Part shown: one piece after another, positions 36,921 through 46,808 of the stretch
Numbering within the stretch: the first letter of the stretch is position 1
Layout of the letters: the number at the start of each line of letters is the position of its first letter
Source of the DNA: an uncultured Caproiciproducens sp.
GTDB taxonomy: Bacteria > Bacillota > Clostridia > Oscillospirales > Acutalibacteraceae
Direction: 5' to 3'
DNA length: 64,000 bases
Assembly: GCF_963664915.1 (NCBI RefSeq)
Contig: NZ_OY761810.1
Coordinates: 2,928,661-2,992,660 of the forward strand
The notes under the pieces: model-generated
The model's input: only the letters and a program-made list of their open reading frames with translations
Database searches by the model: none
What the model was told of the DNA's origin: nothing
Made by a program: the position numbers and the translations under genes

Positions 36921-38522
36921 TTATTGACTGATTTTACCGGCCAGTTCATCTGCTATCTGTTTAAAGACAGGGCCGCAGGTCGCGCCGCCGCCGATGCCGT
37001 CTTCGGCAAAAACGGTAATGACGTATTTTGGATTTTCGTACGGATAAAACCCCGAGAACCAGGATTCCACCGATTCCACACCGTTCACATATCTTCCTGT
37101 CTGCGCAGTCGCGGTTTTTGCACCCGCCCCGCCCGCTGTCGGTTTGCCCTTTTTACTGGTGCCTGTCTCAATGGATTCCTTCATAAAATCCTGAAGCAGC
37201 TTCACGGTACTCTGTGAAATCACTTGCGTGCTTTTCTGTGCCGGCGCCTTCGCCGTATAATTCAGATTTTCATCCACAAGGCCTTCATACAGATAAGGCT
37301 GGGTATACTCTCCCCCGCTCGCAACGGCGTTGACCATAGCCGCAATTTGCAGCGGCGTGGCGGTTAAATCACCCTGACCAAAGGAGAAATTCGCCAGAGC
37401 CCTCGGAATGCTGAGGCTCTTCAAAGTCGGAAGATTCCCTTTGACTGATGAAATTCCAGGAGCAATTTCAAATGAGCGGCCAAAGCCCATGCTTTGCGAC
37501 ATAAGCAAAAACTGAGCCTGCGGAACCTGCTGCATGATATTGACAAAATAGGTATTGCAGGAATGCGCAATTGCCGCCTTCATGTTTTCGCTGCCATGCT
37601 TTTCGCCGTTAAAGCAGTGAAAAATGCCGCCGTCAACATCAATGGAACCGGTACAGATGTACTGGGTATCCGGTGATATGCCGTATTCAAGAGCAGCGGA
37701 GGCAGAGACAAGCTTGAATACGGAGCCTACATTGTACGCCGAGAGACAGCGGTTCACAAACGGAGAGCCCTCCGCCTTAAGAGCCGCAGGAATGTTGTTC
37801 GGAGAAAAGGAAGGTAGACTGACCATCGCACGAATTTTGCACGACGGCACTTCTGTGACAAGCACCGCAGCCTTTGTCAAATACTTTTCAGCCGCTTTTT
37901 CGGCGATCTTCTGAATATTTTTATCAATCGTCAGTACAACGCCGCTGTTTTTTAAATAAGAGGAGTCACTGATTTTTTTATTTTCTCCGGCAAGCACGCG
38001 GTTGACGGCATCCACTTTATACGTAACGGAAATCTGACCTTGATTGTTTGTCAGCTGCTGGTTGAACGCTTTTTCAAGTCCTGCGGCGCCCGCACCGGAG
38101 CCGTCCAGATATCCGATAATATTCACAGCTGTCTGTTTATCATCGTACCGTTTGTCAACGGCAAACACGTCAATACCGTTAGCGGTGACATTTTTCGAAA
38201 GCTTCATCGCAAACGGTTTTCCCGCGGTTAAAGACGGATAAACAGCTTCGAGTTCTTTTTCAGTCAGCACTTTGCTGAGCGCCGCCGCACCTTCTACACT
38301 CGGCGCAATGGCGGCTGCATATTCCTTGCCCGCACCGGTGAGAGCATTTTTATTGCAGTCATAAATGGTCCCCCTTGTTTTGGCTACGACCAGCTTATAA
38401 CTGCTCTGGTTGTCGGCGGTCGCAGCGAGCTGTGCGCCGTTCGACACGGTAAATACACTTAAAATACAAAGGAACATGCAAAGCATAAATACTCCGAAAA
38501 ATACGGCTGTTCTTTTTTCCAT
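36921..38522 (-). CDS. Class B penicillin-binding protein (transpeptidase)
   Basis: 533 aa, SpoVD/FtsI-like but without a PASTA domain. N-terminal membrane anchor (about 8-26), dimerisation domain, and transpeptidase domain with S267-V-F-K270 (SxxK), S321-C-N323 (SxN) and K469-T-A471, where KTG is expected (KTATAQTG). Predicted to crosslink peptidoglycan in division or spore cortex synthesis. Lies 84 bases downstream of the U32 gene. Confidence 0.88.
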   Translation of the reverse strand: MEKRTAVFFGVFMLCMFLCILSVFTVSNGAQLAATADNQSSYKLVVAKTRGTIYDCNKNALTGAGKEYAAAIAPSVEGAAALSKVLTEKELEAVYPSLTAGKPFAMKLSKNVTANGIDVFAVDKRYDDKQTAVNIIGYLDGSGAGAAGLEKAFNQQLTNNQGQISVTYKVDAVNRVLAGENKKISDSSYLKNSGVVLTIDKNIQKIAEKAAEKYLTKAAVLVTEVPSCKIRAMVSLPSFSPNNIPAALKAEGSPFVNRCLSAYNVGSVFKLVSASAALEYGISPDTQYICTGSIDVDGGIFHCFNGEKHGSENMKAAIAHSCNTYFVNIMQQVPQAQFLLMSQSMGFGRSFEIAPGISSVKGNLPTLKSLSIPRALANFSFGQGDLTATPLQIAAMVNAVASGGEYTQPYLYEGLVDENLNYTAKAPAQKSTQVISQSTVKLLQDFMKESIETGTSKKGKPTAGGAGAKTATAQTGRYVNGVESVESWFSGFYPYENPKYVITVFAEDGIGGGATCGPVFKQIADELAGKISQ

Positions 38523-38606
38523 ATAAATTCCCCCATGCTGGTTATCATTACCAATATGGGGGAATTTTAATCATTTTATTCACATGCCAAAGCATGGTAA
38601 TTTTAT

Positions 38607-39836
38607 TCAGTTATCACGGCGTTCTTTCCGTAAAATCGCACCTTTTACAAGAGGATGGTCTGTTTTTACCAATACGGTCATCATGGCGTGCGGCGCGGAT
38701 TCAATCGGATTCCAGTTCTGATCATAAAGATCATTCAACGCCAAAAGAAACGGCTGGCTTCCCCTCTCGAGCACATCGGCTGTATCGCCCCTGAAAAAAC
38801 GGTTGCGCTGTGAAAGCGTGGCCACTCCGTTTTCATAACCTTCGCAGACAGCAATCACATCATACTCACGGACGTAACCGCCATTATCGTACACCTGCCC
38901 GGGTTCTGTGCCAAAATAAAATCCTGTGCTGTACTCACGGTGGCTGATCTTGTTCATCTCCTCCACAATCCATGGGGAAACCTTTTCCAGTGGATGCTTA
39001 TAATATTCGTCGATCGCATTCCGGTAAGCGTTGGTCGTCACAGCAACATAATAAGCGGACTTTGCCCTGCCTTCAATTTTCAGGCTTGTTACGCCGGCTT
39101 TCAGAATTTCGGGAATATGTTCGATCATGCACATGTCTTTGGAATTCAGAATATAAGTGCCGTGCCGGTCTTCGAAAACCGGCATGTACTGTCCCGGCCG
39201 TTTGGACTCCATGAGCGCGTATTCCCAGCGGCATGGCTGCGCGCAGTCGCCGCGATTTGCGTCGCGCCCGGTGAGATAGCTGGACAAAAGACAGCGTCCC
39301 GAAAACGAAACGCACATGGCGCCGTGGACAAAAGCCTCCAGTTCCAGCTCTTTGGGCGTTTTGGCACGGATTTCCGCAATCTCGTCAAGATTCAGTTCAC
39401 GCGCCAGCACAACGCGTGAAGCACCCATATTGTACAGTTCACCGGCACTGACATAGTTCGCCACACCGGCCTGTGTGGACATATGGATATCCACCTTCGG
39501 CGCGTATTTCTTTGCTAAAGACATTACGCCGAAATCGGCTATGATCAGCGCGTCAACTCCGGCGTCCTGCGCAAGCTGCAAAAATTCCGGCAGTTGCGCA
39601 AGCTCTTTATTGTGGGGAACGGTGTTGCAGGTCAGATGCACCCTGACATTTCGATCATGTGCAAATTGAACCGCTTTGACCAGTTCCTCGTCCGTAAAAT
39701 TGGACGGCGCCGTGCGCATGCCGAATTCCTGTCCTGCAAGGTAAACCGCATCGGCTCCAAAGCTGATTGCTGCGCTGAGCCTTTCCATGTCGCCGACAGG
39801 AGAAAGCAGCTCCGCGCGATTGATTGTATCTGTCAA
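38607..39836 (-). CDS. Peptidase U32 family protein (RNA hydroxylation type)
   Basis: 409 aa. The U32 core is clear: LLSPVGDMERLSAAISFGADAVYLAGQEFGM, and the cysteine cluster CVSFSGRCLLSSYLTGRDANRGDCAQPCRW (about residues 165-200) that binds an iron-sulfur centre in TrhP/RlhA. Despite the name, members hydroxylate tRNA or rRNA using prephenate-derived oxygen; which RNA is inferred, not visible. Confidence 0.92.
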   Translation of the reverse strand: MTDTINRAELLSPVGDMERLSAAISFGADAVYLAGQEFGMRTAPSNFTDEELVKAVQFAHDRNVRVHLTCNTVPHNKELAQLPEFLQLAQDAGVDALIIADFGVMSLAKKYAPKVDIHMSTQAGVANYVSAGELYNMGASRVVLARELNLDEIAEIRAKTPKELELEAFVHGAMCVSFSGRCLLSSYLTGRDANRGDCAQPCRWEYALMESKRPGQYMPVFEDRHGTYILNSKDMCMIEHIPEILKAGVTSLKIEGRAKSAYYVAVTTNAYRNAIDEYYKHPLEKVSPWIVEEMNKISHREYSTGFYFGTEPGQVYDNGGYVREYDVIAVCEGYENGVATLSQRNRFFRGDTADVLERGSQPFLLALNDLYDQNWNPIESAPHAMMTVLVKTDHPLVKGAILRKERRDN

Positions 39837-39856
39837 TTTTTGCCCTCCAAAACCTT

Positions 39857-41176
39857 CTATTTCAGTCCCGCCTTTACTAAATTCGCCTCGTGCTGCGCAT
39901 TGGTTGCTGCGTAATATGCTTTCCCGTCCTTATCATGACAGAAGTAATAATATTTGGTGCTTGTCGGATTCAACGCCGCATCAATTGCATCCAGGCCAGG
40001 GTTACAGATTGGTCCCGCGGGCAGACCCTTGATGGTATAAGTATCATATTTGCTCTTATAGGTTTCACGTATATCCGACGGAACCGCCGCCTTTGTACGG
40101 TATGGATAATAAGTCGTCGGATCCGAACGAAGACGAAGCAGGTCCCCCGTTCCGCCGCTGTTCAGGCGGTTGTGAAAGACGGACGAAACCTTATACATAT
40201 CCTCTTTATCCGCCGCCTCTGCCTGAATCATGGAGGCCAGCGTCATCATCTGGTCAATGGTCATGTTTTGGGCAGCTGCCTTACTGCGGATTTGCTTTGT
40301 CAGCTTTACATTGCAGTTGCTCAGTAACTTGGCGACCGCCAGCTCGGGATCTTCGTCTTTATAGAACTCATAGGTATCCGGAAATAAATATCCCTCAAGC
40401 TTGTAATAGCGGTCTTTTTCATTTGTGATTGCCTGAAGCATTTCATAATTTTTATCGAAATCATCCGAATTTGCAACAGCGAGCATGTCTTTTGCTGTAC
40501 AAATCCCGTTTTTCTCCATAAGCGCAGCAGCCTCAACTATGTTCACACCTTCTTTAAAGGTGATTTTAATAGTATCCACACGATTCAGATTGGATTGAAG
40601 GTTGTTAATAATCGCTTCATAATCCATATTGGTATCAATTTTGTAGCTGCCATTGCTGTAATGGCCATCCGCCTTAGTCAGCTTTGAATATACCTGAAAA
40701 AAGTTCACATCGCGGACAATACCGGCGCTGTTAAGGATGCCGGCGATCTGTTCTGTGGACGCATTTTTGGGAATTTCTACTGTTACCGTCACTTTTTCCT
40801 TGCCGATGGCAAGCATATCATCAATTCCCGCGATCATAAACTGCGCGAAAAGAATGGAAGCGAACAGAACCATGATGATCCAGATGAATCGAAAAAAGCC
40901 TTTGTTTTTTCTGCCTTTTTCCTTATTGCGAATCCGGTGTGCTTTTTCGGCTCTGACCTCGGCCTCGTCTTGTGAGAGTTTCGCTTTCTGGGCCTCACGC
41001 GGATCACTATAGCTGTTGATCAAAGTGTTGGAACCTGCGTTTTGATCGTCTGCGTTCTGCAAATCGGAATAAAGATCCGTATCCGGTGTGTCGCCCCAAT
41101 CCTCATCGGGAATATTCAGTTTAAAGTCCTCAATCCTTTTGTGATGGTAACCATTGAGGTCTCTGTCATCATTCAT
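39857..41176 (-). CDS. mltG: Endolytic transglycosylase MltG
   Basis: Cleaves nascent glycan strands at the membrane. 439 aa; cytoplasmic charged N-terminus (to about residue 90), one membrane helix (FIWIIMVLFASILFAQFMI), and a YceG domain with LEGYLFPDTYEFYKDEDP and the catalytic Glu in TLASMIQAEAADKEDM, then NPGLDAIDAALNPTSTKYYYF. Confidence 0.94.
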   Translation of the reverse strand: MNDDRDLNGYHHKRIEDFKLNIPDEDWGDTPDTDLYSDLQNADDQNAGSNTLINSYSDPREAQKAKLSQDEAEVRAEKAHRIRNKEKGRKNKGFFRFIWIIMVLFASILFAQFMIAGIDDMLAIGKEKVTVTVEIPKNASTEQIAGILNSAGIVRDVNFFQVYSKLTKADGHYSNGSYKIDTNMDYEAIINNLQSNLNRVDTIKITFKEGVNIVEAAALMEKNGICTAKDMLAVANSDDFDKNYEMLQAITNEKDRYYKLEGYLFPDTYEFYKDEDPELAVAKLLSNCNVKLTKQIRSKAAAQNMTIDQMMTLASMIQAEAADKEDMYKVSSVFHNRLNSGGTGDLLRLRSDPTTYYPYRTKAAVPSDIRETYKSKYDTYTIKGLPAGPICNPGLDAIDAALNPTSTKYYYFCHDKDGKAYYAATNAQHEANLVKAGLK

Positions 41177-41211
41177 GGATACGCCTCCTGTTATGAACTA
41201 TGATAGCAATT

Positions 41212-41808
41212 TCAGTTTGTCTGATTCGCTATTCTCCTGATATATTTTTCGGTAATCAAAATATTAACCGGCTTGTCGTAATAACCGTGGGGTAAGTTCC
41301 ACTGGACACAGCCGGAATAGCAGATGCCCACGGTATCTCCCCCGAATTCGGCCAAAAAACGGTCGTAGTACCCTTTACCGTATCCCAAGCGATACCCCTG
41401 AGCGTCGAAGCTGAGACCCGGCACGATACAGAACCCTTTGGAAAAATCGGTTACCATCCGGCATTTAGAAACGATCGGCTCCAGCACACCGAAGCTCCCC
41501 TTTTCAAGATCCTCAAGGGAAGTGACATAATAAAACTGCATGTCATATGTTTCCGGCACACAACGCGGCACGGCAACCTGTTTGTGGTTGGCAAGCACAG
41601 CTTTTATCAGCGCAATCGTGTCAACTTCAATCGGCTTGCTTACATAAGTGAACACCGTATCAGCCGCGGCGTATTCCCGGAGCGCAAGAAGCCTGCTCTG
41701 GATGATGGAATCCAGTTTAATCTTCTGGTCTTCATTCAGCCTTTCACGGAACTGACGGTAACGTATGCGCAGGCTCACTTTTATTTCCTTGATATTCTTC
41801 ACATGCAT
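41212..41808 (-). CDS. 5-formyltetrahydrofolate cyclo-ligase
   Basis: 198 aa. ATP-dependent conversion of 5-formyl-THF to methenyl-THF. RYRQFRERLNEDQKIKLDSII, the nucleotide-binding VPGLSFDAQGYRLGYGKGYYDRFL at about 130-155 and GICYSGCVQWNLPHGYYDKPVNIL. Starts within the end of the DJ-1 gene (10-base overlap). Confidence 0.94.
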   Translation of the reverse strand: MHVKNIKEIKVSLRIRYRQFRERLNEDQKIKLDSIIQSRLLALREYAAADTVFTYVSKPIEVDTIALIKAVLANHKQVAVPRCVPETYDMQFYYVTSLEDLEKGSFGVLEPIVSKCRMVTDFSKGFCIVPGLSFDAQGYRLGYGKGYYDRFLAEFGGDTVGICYSGCVQWNLPHGYYDKPVNILITEKYIRRIANQTN

Positions 41809-42338
41809 TGCATCGACTTCCTAAGCATCTTTGATTTTTCAGGATCAAACAGCACTTCCACAATTTGAAGTGCAAATTCAATCGAGACACCCGCACCCCT
41901 CGCAGTAATCACCTTGCCGCTGACACAGACGGGATCTTTTGACAGCACCTTTGCCCCCAGTTCCTGCTCGTAGCCCGGAAAACAAGTTGCCGTATGCTCC
42001 GTCAGAAGATTCATATGGCCCAGTATGGAAGGTGCCGCGCAGATTGCCGCAATGTATTTATCATTTTCCGCACAATAGCGGATCGCTGCTCTTACGATCG
42101 GGGACTTTTCAAGGTTAAGTGTCCCCGGCACACCGCCCGGCAGCACCACCATGTCCAGTCCTTCGGTCACCGCTTCCTTTTCATCTATATCGGCGGTCAC
42201 TTCGATCTTATGTGCGCCTGTAATTTTTTTTCCGCCGACACCGACAGTAACAAGTTCACAGCCGGCACGCCTTAAAATATCAGCGGTGGCAAGCGCCTCG
42301 ATTTCTTCAAATCCATTTGCCAGAAATAGGTAAATCAT
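41799..42338 (-). CDS. DJ-1/PfpI family protein
   Basis: 179 aa from ATG 42338, 6 bases after GGAGGTG. YLFLANGFEEIEALATADILRRAG with the conserved Glu, and the nucleophile elbow IAAICAAPSILGHM with Cys about 104. Family members (YajL/ThiJ-like) act as glyoxalases or deglycases; substrate unknown. Confidence 0.93.
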   Translation of the reverse strand: MIYLFLANGFEEIEALATADILRRAGCELVTVGVGGKKITGAHKIEVTADIDEKEAVTEGLDMVVLPGGVPGTLNLEKSPIVRAAIRYCAENDKYIAAICAAPSILGHMNLLTEHTATCFPGYEQELGAKVLSKDPVCVSGKVITARGAGVSIEFALQIVEVLFDPEKSKMLRKSMQCM

Positions 42339-42357
42339 AATTGACACCTCCAAAAAA

Positions 42358-43242
42358 TTAATCAAGCGGCATCCCAAGATACGGCGCGGCCGAATCCTGT
42401 AACAGCTGATCCAAAACAGAACCCCCAATGGCTTTCAACATTCCGAAATCGAAGGTTTCACCTTTTTTGCCAAAAAAGACTTCATCGGCGGGCAATCGAA
42501 AAATATATTTTTCAGCCGGTACGCTGCTGATAATGTTCGCCGCCAAATCGCGGATGGTATCCCCGTCTGCCATCAGTTCCAAAACCAAGCAGGTATCGGG
42601 ATTGGTTTCGCGGCATAAAGCATAGGCGAATTTTCCGGCAGTCCGGGAACAAATCATCCTGTCTCCATAAACCTTACCCATTCCCACCGCAAATCCAAAC
42701 GCTTCGTCGCTCCAGAGTACGGAGCCGGTTTTTCCCGCAAGCTTTGCATTGCGAAGTCCGTTCATCTGACCGTATGTCAGGATGGTTTTTGTCACAATTC
42801 CCGACTCGGCCATTGAGCACATTTCCTCCAGTGAAAAGGACAGGGTGCTGGCTTTAAAAAATTTAATGTAATCGGATTTTTCATAAAGGCTGTATAATCC
42901 CGGTTCGGCGGGGAGCACGGCAGAATACTGATCCCCGCGGTTGGCGCCAACCAGCGCCGCGGCGGCAAGAAGAGCCGCCATATACCCATGGCCGCGGTAT
43001 TGCGGCAAGGTTGCCGCCGCATAAATATAATGTGCCTGTACGGGTTTTGCGCCCGCGGCGATTCGGGTAGGCAGCAGATAAACAACGGCCGCGATTTTGT
43101 CCCCCATTTTATAAACCAGACAATCTTCCGGACGAAAATAATTATTCAAAAAATATTTTGCGGGACGTACCGGTTCGTCGAAGCAGGTTTTCCAAATTTC
43201 AGCAAGTTCACCGCGCATTTCCCAGTCAGCAGAACAAATCAT
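42358..43242 (-). CDS. GNAT family N-acetyltransferase
   Basis: 294 aa, two-domain acetyltransferase. Acetyl-CoA binding site AAATLPQYRGHGYMAALL (about 80-97, Q/RxxGxG). The C-terminal part resembles the lipid-binding-like SCP2 domain seen in Eis-type acetyltransferases. Start overlaps the end of the kinase gene by 4 bases. Confidence 0.85.
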   Translation of the reverse strand: MICSADWEMRGELAEIWKTCFDEPVRPAKYFLNNYFRPEDCLVYKMGDKIAAVVYLLPTRIAAGAKPVQAHYIYAAATLPQYRGHGYMAALLAAAALVGANRGDQYSAVLPAEPGLYSLYEKSDYIKFFKASTLSFSLEEMCSMAESGIVTKTILTYGQMNGLRNAKLAGKTGSVLWSDEAFGFAVGMGKVYGDRMICSRTAGKFAYALCRETNPDTCLVLELMADGDTIRDLAANIISSVPAEKYIFRLPADEVFFGKKGETFDFGMLKAIGGSVLDQLLQDSAAPYLGMPLD

Positions 43243-43925
43243 ATCAAACCGTCCCTCTTTTTCAGCACCCCCGCTATGATTTCCATCACTTCACTGTGAA
43301 TTTGTTCAACCGTCTTTAATTCATTGTTATCCGCACACTGGACCATTTTCCAATTCAGCTTCTGCGCCGCATAGTCCGCGCTTTCACGGCACGCGCGGAG
43401 GTAACCCGCATTGCTTTCATGAATATCTTTTTTTTCTTCATTTCCATGATACCTGCCGCTCAAAAGCTTCTGAGAAACTTCCAACGGCATGTTCAGGTAA
43501 ATTGTCAAATCCGGACGGGGCAGCGTGAGCTTATTGTACTCATAATCCTGTACCCATTCCACAAAATCCGGCCACTGTTCCCGAGGCAGTTTAGAAAGCT
43601 GAAACACAATATTTGAAGTGGTATATCGATCCGCAATAATCAGGGTGCCGCCCTGGTAATCCTGCCGCCAATACTTTCTGTAGCTTGCATAACGGTCCAC
43701 CGCATAAAACGAAGAGGCGGCATATGCATTCACGTCGTTGGGATCGGTTCCAAAATCTCCTTTCAGATACATTTTAACCAAACTAGATGAAGGTTCTCCG
43801 TAGTCGGGAAAAGAAACATGGTGTAATTTAACGCCGCGCTCCGAAAGCGCCCTGCACAGCAGCTCAGTCTGCGTCGCCTTGCCGCTGCCGTCGAGGCCCT
43901 CCATTGTGATTAATTTTCCATTCAT
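43239..43925 (-). CDS. tmk: Thymidylate kinase-like protein
   Basis: 228 aa P-loop kinase: GLDGSGKATQ, DRYTTSNIVFQ (DR motif) and a lid with LSGRYHGNEEKKDIHE. It lies directly after thyX with a 1-base overlap, consistent with dTMP to dTDP phosphorylation. It belongs to a variant group of Tmk (longer, with YAASSFYAVDRYAS), so some uncertainty about substrate remains. Confidence 0.85.
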   Translation of the reverse strand: MNGKLITMEGLDGSGKATQTELLCRALSERGVKLHHVSFPDYGEPSSSLVKMYLKGDFGTDPNDVNAYAASSFYAVDRYASYRKYWRQDYQGGTLIIADRYTTSNIVFQLSKLPREQWPDFVEWVQDYEYNKLTLPRPDLTIYLNMPLEVSQKLLSGRYHGNEEKKDIHESNAGYLRACRESADYAAQKLNWKMVQCADNNELKTVEQIHSEVMEIIAGVLKKRDGLI

Positions 43926-44695
43926 CAGTTTTCCCCTATTCCATTAAAAAACTCACGCACTTCGCTTATTTTGCCGCAGGACATCTTTCCCTCCTGGCAG
44001 CTGCCGCGCAGGCACGACGGCCCGCTATGCTTGAACAGATGCGGCGCAACCTCGCGCACAAGACGCAGCATTTCGATTGCTACGCCGCGGATTTCCCACT
44101 GGGCGCGGTTGCAGCAGCGAACTGAAAAGAAATTATACAACGAACGCGCGTTGAAGGTGCAAACCATTTTCGTATCGCAGGCGTTAGGCAGAACAAACCG
44201 CGCGTCTTCAATCGCCTGTTTTTGTGCGGTACGGTCGGCTGATTTTTCATCCTGTCCCGCCGCCAACAGTTCCTGTTTGTGTTTGCTTTTTAAAAGGGAA
44301 GTCAGTTTTTCGTAATGGCACTGGTCTTCTTCCATAGCCAAAAGAAATTCCGCCTTTGCTTCTGGTATTGCTTCTATTTCCGGAGGAACAACGTACTCAA
44401 AGCAGGTTTCTGTCACATAGCGCTGGCTTTGAACGCTGTAGGAAGCAATGCGGTGGCGGGTCATCTGCGCCAAAAAAGAGCGGGAGACCCCTTCGATTCC
44501 AAATGTAAAAGAAGCATGTTCTATCGGGCTTTCGTGCCCTATTTCAGCCAGCATGTCTACAAAGGAGGCAACCTTATCCTCTGTTAAACCATCGGATATA
44601 GTTTCTATTGAAGCAGGCGAGTAGCAAAGCTTTGCCGCCTGTGCGACTGTTTTTTCCGGATCGGGCGTATAGGTAATCAGAGTAACCTTTGCCAT
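43925..44695 (-). CDS. thyX: Flavin-dependent thymidylate synthase ThyX
   Basis: 256 aa from ATG 44695 (AAAGGGG upstream). Makes dTMP from dUMP using methylene-THF and FAD. ThyX motif RHRIASYSVQSQRY, N-terminal TYTPDPEKTVAQAAKLCYSP, and LFKHSGPSCLRGSCQEGKMSCG. Replaces the ThyA type and recycles THF directly, which fits the neighbouring folate enzyme. Confidence 0.96.
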   Translation of the reverse strand: MAKVTLITYTPDPEKTVAQAAKLCYSPASIETISDGLTEDKVASFVDMLAEIGHESPIEHASFTFGIEGVSRSFLAQMTRHRIASYSVQSQRYVTETCFEYVVPPEIEAIPEAKAEFLLAMEEDQCHYEKLTSLLKSKHKQELLAAGQDEKSADRTAQKQAIEDARFVLPNACDTKMVCTFNARSLYNFFSVRCCNRAQWEIRGVAIEMLRLVREVAPHLFKHSGPSCLRGSCQEGKMSCGKISEVREFFNGIGEN

Positions 44696-44796
44696 GGAAA
44701 TTTCCCCTTTATATACAATTATGTCATTAATAATAGTATTATAGCAAACTATCGTGTTCTGTTCAATATAAAATCTCTGCAGCCCTTTCACACCAA

Positions 44797-44835
44797 AAAG
44801 AAAAAGCCCACTCCAAAATGGAAGGTGAGCTTTAG
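44797..44835 (-). terminator. Terminator downstream of the pit operon
   Basis: Minus strand AAAGCTCACCTTCCA / TGGAGTGGGCTTT with TTTT loop, then TTCTTTTT. Confidence 0.9.
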
Positions 44836-44848
44836 AATGGCAATGAAT

Positions 44849-45481
44849 TTAGGTATTTGAAATAATGATCTGCTCCACGATATCGGCGACGTCTTCGCAG
44901 TAATCCAGCGAATTCTCCATCGTGTTGTAAAGGTTCTGCAAACGGATAACATCAATCATTTCCATCTTGTTTTTAGGATCAAAGAGCTCGCGCATGGCTT
45001 CGCTGAAAATCGCGTCTCCCTCTTCTTCAAGGTGATTAACATAAACCGACATCTGCTTAATGCTCTTCAGGTTTTTCTTAAACTGTTTAAAATCGGACAT
45101 TAATGTGCAGAGTCCTTCGCAGCTTTTGACGATTAAATCAACCAGTTTGACGGTTGTTTCATTCGCCTTGGAAATATGCATCATATAAATCTGATTTCCG
45201 ATATCATCGATACTGTCGGTAATAGATTCAATTGCACGAACCATGTCCATCATATCCGAGCGGTCAATCGGCGTAATAAACGCGTCGGCTATGAGGTTTG
45301 AACAATAGTGAACATGCTTGTCCCCATCATGCTCAAGTTCTTTGAGCAAGGTAATTTCTTCCTTGTCAATTGTTCCGTCCGTAAATGAGGTCTGAAGTAC
45401 TTTTGCAGACTGGCAGGAAATACCGATCCCTTTTTCAAACAGTGAGAAGTAGTCCGGCCCTTTAGCAAAAAAATTACTCAT
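44849..45481 (-). CDS. DUF47 (PhoU-like) phosphate transport accessory protein
   Basis: 210 aa, all-helical. Conserved ELEHDGDKHVHYCSNLIADAFITPIDRSDMMDMVRAIESITDSIDDIG, the PhoU/DUF47 metal-site pattern. 51 bases downstream of pit, the usual pair; regulates Pit. Confidence 0.94.
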   Translation of the reverse strand: MSNFFAKGPDYFSLFEKGIGISCQSAKVLQTSFTDGTIDKEEITLLKELEHDGDKHVHYCSNLIADAFITPIDRSDMMDMVRAIESITDSIDDIGNQIYMMHISKANETTVKLVDLIVKSCEGLCTLMSDFKQFKKNLKSIKQMSVYVNHLEEEGDAIFSEAMRELFDPKNKMEMIDVIRLQNLYNTMENSLDYCEDVADIVEQIIISNT

Positions 45482-45532
45482 ATAGTTCCCTTACCCTTCA
45501 AAATAACAAATTATTATTCTTTACATATTATA

Positions 45533-46534
45533 TTAAAATATGAGTATGAACAGTTTGGTCATTGCATAGCCAAGAATCAGGCAGGCCGGAAAAGTAAGTA
45601 CCCACGCCATTACCATTTCTTTGGCTATCCCCCAGTTAACATCGGAAAAGCGTCTGGCCGCTCCCGCACCCATCATTGCCGTACCCTTGGTGTTGGTGGT
45701 TGAGAGAGGAATTCCGGAAGATACCGTAGTGATCAGCATGCAGAGAGACGCCACAATTTCAGCGGAAAATCCCTGATATTTTTCCAGTTTCACCATGTCG
45801 ATTCCCATTGTTTTAATAATGCGGTAACCGCCGATGGATGTGCCAATCGCCATGACAATTGAACACAGGAACATAATCCAAATGTCAATATGTATTGATG
45901 CCGGAATCGGCTGATTATTAGCGAGAAGAATCACAAGCACAAAAACGCCCATAAATTTCTGACCGTCCTGCGCTCCATGGCTGGTAGCCATCAAAGCGGC
46001 GGAAGCGATCTGACCAATTGAGAAAAAACGGTTTGCTTTTGAGCGTTTCACACGGCGGAACAGGAACCCGACTACTTTGGTAACAAGGTAAGCTGCAAAA
46101 AAGCCGACAAACGTCGAAATAAGAATACCCCAAAGTACTTTTTGAAATTCTACCAACTTAAAAGCAGAAACGCCGTTATAGGCAATTCCCGCACCCATCA
46201 GCCCGGCAATCAGCGCATGGCTCTCACTGGTGGGAATCCCAAACTTCCAGGCCGATACCGACCATATTACTATGGAAAGCTGAGCCGCGCAAATTGCAAT
46301 GAGCGGGTTTGACCCGGTTCCCACGTTTACAAGATTGGCAATGGTGCTCGCAACAGCCGTACCAAAACACATGATACCGACCAAATTGAAAACAGTCGCC
46401 ATTAAAACAGCCGCTCGTGGGGAAAGCACTCGGGTCGAAACAACAGTAGCGATTGCATTCGGCGCATCCGTCCAACCGTTGACAAAAATGGAAGCGCACA
46501 CAAGGATAAGTGCAATAATGAGCGCGAGTGACAT
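45533..46534 (-). CDS. pit: Inorganic phosphate transporter, PiT family
   Basis: 333 aa, about ten membrane segments. Signature motifs VNGWTDAPNAIATVVSTR at the N-terminus and GIPLSTTNTKGTAMMGAGAARR in the second half. Low-affinity phosphate uptake. The upstream DNA has a Pho-box-like repeat array. Confidence 0.95.
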   Translation of the reverse strand: MSLALIIALILVCASIFVNGWTDAPNAIATVVSTRVLSPRAAVLMATVFNLVGIMCFGTAVASTIANLVNVGTGSNPLIAICAAQLSIVIWSVSAWKFGIPTSESHALIAGLMGAGIAYNGVSAFKLVEFQKVLWGILISTFVGFFAAYLVTKVVGFLFRRVKRSKANRFFSIGQIASAALMATSHGAQDGQKFMGVFVLVILLANNQPIPASIHIDIWIMFLCSIVMAIGTSIGGYRIIKTMGIDMVKLEKYQGFSAEIVASLCMLITTVSSGIPLSTTNTKGTAMMGAGAARRFSDVNWGIAKEMVMAWVLTFPACLILGYAMTKLFILIF

Positions 46535-46582
46535 TAAATAACCTCATTTCGTCCTGTCGAGTGATTATTTTTTTACTTTTGT

Positions 46583-46610
46583 TTAACACAATTATAACAG
46601 AATCTTAACA
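46583..46610. promoter_or_regulatory. Pho-box-like triple repeat upstream of pit
   Basis: TTAACA (46583-46588), ATAACA (46594-46599) and TTAACA (46605-46610) recur at exactly 11-bp spacing, matching the TT(A/T/C)ACA repeats bound by PhoP. On the pit strand TATAAT (46596-46591) overlaps, so PhoP could act at the promoter core. Confidence 0.6.
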
Positions 46611-46808
46611 AAATATAAATAGTAAAGATTTTATAAAAAGACGAATTAATTTGGCTATAGTAACCTTATTTTGTGCTTATTGCTTATTTGGTGCAGATTT
46701 ATACTATATTATAATGATTATTGATACTATATATTTATGATTTTATAAATAATTTTGAGTTTTTTGTATTTTTGAAAAAACTTGCTCATAAAGGGGAAAT
46801 ATTTCTGT

